A DNA stretch of 7,364 nt, from NCBI GenBank assembly GCA_900770075.1, contig CAAGIZ010000221.1, forward strand, positions 1 to 7,364, read 5' to 3'. Positions 5,227 through 7,364 of the stretch are shown one piece after another; positions within the stretch are counted from its first letter, which is position 1, and each line of letters opens with the position of its first letter. Made by a program: the position numbers and the translations under genes. This stretch comes from Spirochaetia bacterium (GTDB lineage: Bacteria; Spirochaetota; Spirochaetia; Treponematales; Treponemataceae). The notes beneath the pieces are model-generated. The model had not been told where the DNA came from. It made no database searches and worked only from the letters and a program-made list of their open reading frames with translations.

Positions 5227-7364
5227 TTATCCTTCCACCTGTATTACTTCGGGTTTCTGTTTTTTGGAGTTACCCGTTTTTTTTACAACTTTTTTTTCAA
5301 GTTCACCGTCAATTTTTACCCGAATTTTGTCTCTGGCTAAATCGACCGTCACTTTGCTTCCGTTTTTTGCTTTTCCTTCAAGAATAAGCAGGGCAAGAGG
5401 TTCCTCAATTTCGCTCTGGAGAAGCCGCCGCATTGGACGTGCTCCCAGATTTGAATCATAGCCGTGAAGGACAAGATAATCCCTGGCCTTGGGTTTGATT
5501 TCAAGGGTGAGTTTTTTATCTGCCAGCCTTTTTTCAAGATCCGCAACCTGCAAATCAAGGATTTTTGAAATCTGTTCCCTGGTCAATGGCTCAAAAACCA
5601 CCACATCGTCTACACGGTTGAGAAGTTCCGGCCTCATTATGCGCTTCAGCTCTTCAAGAGCATTTGCCTTTATCTCCTGATAAGGGAGTACTCCATCAGA
5701 AACCGGGGAGAATCCAAGTCTATGTTCAGAAGTTATCTGTCTTGCACCGGCATTTCCCGTCATTATTATGACAGTGTTCCTGAAATTTACGGTATGACCG
5801 AGACTGTCGCTTAATTCCCCCTCTTCAAGAAGCTGAAGGAGAAGGTTGAATATGTCCGGATGAGCCTTTTCTATTTCGTCCAGAAGAATGACGCTGTAAG
5901 GCTGACGGCGGACCTTTTCCGTTAAAAGACCTCCTTCGTCAAAACCCACGTATCCCGGAGGTGCACCAACCAGCCGGCTTGCATTGTGCTTTTCCATGTA
6001 GTCGGACATGTCGATTCTTATGAGGGAATCTTTTGAGCCGAAAAGAAACTGGGCAAGGGATTTTGCAAGCTGAGTTTTGCCTACGCCTGTAGGACCGAGA
6101 AAAATAAATGAACCGAGAGGCCTGTCCGGGGAACTTATTCCTGCCCGGCTTCTTCGGATTGCCGAACAGAGGACTTTTATTGCCTCGTCCTGTCCGATTA
6201 CGCTTTGATGCAGCCGGTCTTCCATCTTCAGGAGGCGGTCTGTTTCGCTGGAATCAAGCTGTTCAAGGGGAATGCCTGTCACCGAAGAGATTATCCTGCA
6301 GACGTCTTCTACGGTAACGTGTTTTTTGAAACTTTCAGAACCATTCTGCCATATTTCGGAGAAATTTTCCAGTTTTAGCTTCAGTTCCCTCACCTTGTCC
6401 CGCACTTCTGCCGCTTTTTCGTAGTTCTGGTTTGCCACCAGCTGTTTTTTTTCGGCAGTAAGTTCATCGATTGCCTTTTCCAGTTCGGCAAGTTCAACAG
6501 GCCGGCTTTCCCCTGAAATTTTCTTTGCACTGCCCGCTTCGTCCATAATGTCTATGGCCTTGTCCGGAAGAAACCTTTCAGGAATATATCTTTCCGAAAA
6601 TTGTACGATTGCAGGAATTACGTCTTCATCGTAAACAACTCCGTGAAAATCTTCATATTTGCTCTTCAGACCGTTTAAAATTTTGACAGTATCCGAAGCA
6701 GACGGCTCGTTTACGTCCACCCTCTGGAACCTCCGCTCCAGTGCAGAATCCTTTTCAAAGTATTTGCGGTATTCTTTTGTCGTTGTGGCACCTATGAGTT
6801 GAATTTCTCCCCGGCTCAGGGCTGGTTTTAAAATGTTGGAAGCATCCATTCCCCCTTCAGAGCCTCCTGCCCCTACGAGAGTATGCAGTTCATCGACAAA
6901 AAGGATGATGTTTCCGTCTTCCTTCAGCTCCTTCATGATCCTTTTCATCCGCTCTTCAAAATCTCCGCGGAATCTTGTTCCTGCAACTACGGCAACCATA
7001 TCCAGGGCAAGAAGCCTTTTTTTCATAAGGTTGAAGGGAACTTCACCACCGGCGATCCTTGCAGCCAGTCCTTCTATTACGGCAGTTTTTCCGACCCCCG
7101 GCTCTCCCACAAGAACAGGATTGTTTTTTGTCCGCCGGCTTAAAATCTGTATCAGGCGGTCAATTTCCATCGTACGTCCCACAACCGGATCCAGTTTTTT
7201 TTCTCTGGAAAGCTGGGTCAAATCCCTGGAAAACTCCGAAAGAAATGAATTGTTTTTTTGAGAACGTCTTTGGGAAGTCTGATCAGAGCCTGAACTAAAC
7301 TGGGAAACAGTTTCTTTTCTGGCATCTTCAACCATGCGCTGCAGGGCATCTCCGAAACTGTTAC
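5227..7364 (-). CDS. clpC: ClpC-type AAA+ unfoldase of the Clp protease, N-terminus outside the window
   Basis: An ATP-driven unfoldase that would feed proteins to ClpP. The frame stays open to the right edge (NSFGDALQRM precedes the Met at 7335), so that Met is internal. About 711 residues are visible; the N-terminal substrate/adaptor domain is missing. Numbering from that Met: the first AAA+ module has LDPVVGR (48-54), Walker A GEPGVGKT (77-84), pore loop RFRG (121-124) and Walker B ILFVDE (144-149). A short middle region (about 283-330) contains a UVR-like motif around NQNYEKAAEVRDK, typical of ClpC and unlike the long coiled coil of ClpB. The second module has Walker A GPTGVGKT (414-421), pore loop GYVG (461-464), Walker B VILLDE (482-487), ClpP-docking-type LGF (540-542), and sensor 2 GARPMRR (631-637). 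A lysine-rich tail follows. It is first in the visible operon, with avtA downstream. No promoter is visible within the window. Confidence 0.93.
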   Translation of the reverse strand, partial: NSFGDALQRMVEDARKETVSQFSSGSDQTSQRRSQKNNSFLSEFSRDLTQLSREKKLDPVVGRTMEIDRLIQILSRRTKNNPVLVGEPGVGKTAVIEGLAARIAGGEVPFNLMKKRLLALDMVAVVAGTRFRGDFEERMKRIMKELKEDGNIILFVDELHTLVGAGGSEGGMDASNILKPALSRGEIQLIGATTTKEYRKYFEKDSALERRFQRVDVNEPSASDTVKILNGLKSKYEDFHGVVYDEDVIPAIVQFSERYIPERFLPDKAIDIMDEAGSAKKISGESRPVELAELEKAIDELTAEKKQLVANQNYEKAAEVRDKVRELKLKLENFSEIWQNGSESFKKHVTVEDVCRIISSVTGIPLEQLDSSETDRLLKMEDRLHQSVIGQDEAIKVLCSAIRRSRAGISSPDRPLGSFIFLGPTGVGKTQLAKSLAQFLFGSKDSLIRIDMSDYMEKHNASRLVGAPPGYVGFDEGGLLTEKVRRQPYSVILLDEIEKAHPDIFNLLLQLLEEGELSDSLGHTVNFRNTVIIMTGNAGARQITSEHRLGFSPVSDGVLPYQEIKANALEELKRIMRPELLNRVDDVVVFEPLTREQISKILDLQVADLEKRLADKKLTLEIKPKARDYLVLHGYDSNLGARPMRRLLQSEIEEPLALLILEGKAKNGSKVTVDLARDKIRVKIDGELEKKVVKKTGNSKKQKPEVIQVEG
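5231..5240 (-). promoter_or_regulatory. avtA ribosome-binding site inside the clpC 3' end
   Basis: On the minus strand AGGTGGAAGG encodes the last sense codons of clpC. GGAAGG (5231-5236) sits 5 nt before the avtA ATG, and the clpC TAA falls in that gap. This is strong support for the avtA start and for coupled translation of the pair. Confidence 0.8.

Noticed and set aside
6833..7261. 142-codon open frame antisense to clpC
   Set aside because: It lies wholly opposite a highly conserved AAA+ module, has serine/arginine/proline-rich composition typical of a shadow frame, and has no supporting ribosome-binding site or family motif.
7333..7335. ATG at 7335 as the start of the Clp gene
   Set aside because: The frame continues upstream without a stop to the window edge, and ClpC proteins have an N-terminal domain of well over 100 residues before this point.
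5227..7364. ClpB (disaggregase) instead of ClpC
   Set aside because: The long coiled-coil middle domain of ClpB is absent, a short UVR-like segment is present instead, and a ClpP-docking-type LGF tripeptide is visible.
1..7364. CRISPR array, prophage, insertion sequence, toxin-antitoxin or defence system
   Set aside because: No spaced direct repeats, transposase, integrase or small toxin-like gene pairs are present. All recognisable genes are housekeeping or metabolic.

Overview
The window looks like ordinary chromosome from a spirochaete, most likely a host-associated Treponema. I infer this from the moderate GC content with abundant A/T runs, the protein sequences as a set, and tRNA genes that do not encode CCA. 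The assignment is by eye; no database was consulted.

Layout. (1) Bases 1-141 hold the first 47 codons of a leftward metallo-beta-lactamase-fold gene, with its own promoter at about 218-246. (2) A leftward two-gene tRNA operon follows: tRNA-Thr(UGU) at 415-487, then tRNA-Tyr(GUA) at 322-403. It has a near-ideal promoter at 550-578 and a rho-independent terminator at 284-317. (3) An 89-bp nearly perfect palindrome at 616-704 separates this operon from the next one. (4) A leftward pair follows: a membrane-anchored SPFH/Band 7-like protein (1163-1981) and an AroH-type chorismate mutase (730-1137). (5) A short divergent promoter region at about 1982-2072 also serves a rightward pair: a small three-helix membrane protein of unknown function (2073-2498) and a class II CCA-adding enzyme (2514-3935). 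(6) Converging on that pair is a leftward operon of clpC (5227 to beyond the right edge) and avtA (3927-5225). avtA starts one base after the clpC stop and overlaps the 3' end of cca by nine bases.

Functional links. Both tRNAs lack an encoded CCA end, so they depend on the CCA-adding enzyme 2 kb away. ClpC is a proteolytic AAA+ unfoldase that carries a ClpP-docking-type LGF tripeptide. AvtA interconverts valine and alanine with their 2-keto acids. AroH makes prephenate for phenylalanine and tyrosine. This is housekeeping translation, proteostasis and amino-acid metabolism.

I found no convincing new biological system. The items most worth a second look are the 89-bp palindrome, the C55 substitution and stem mismatches in the tRNAs, the SPFH-like/aroH pairing, the unassigned three-helix membrane protein, and the tight gene junctions. 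Gene-free stretches are all shorter than 300 bp and are described in the feature list.
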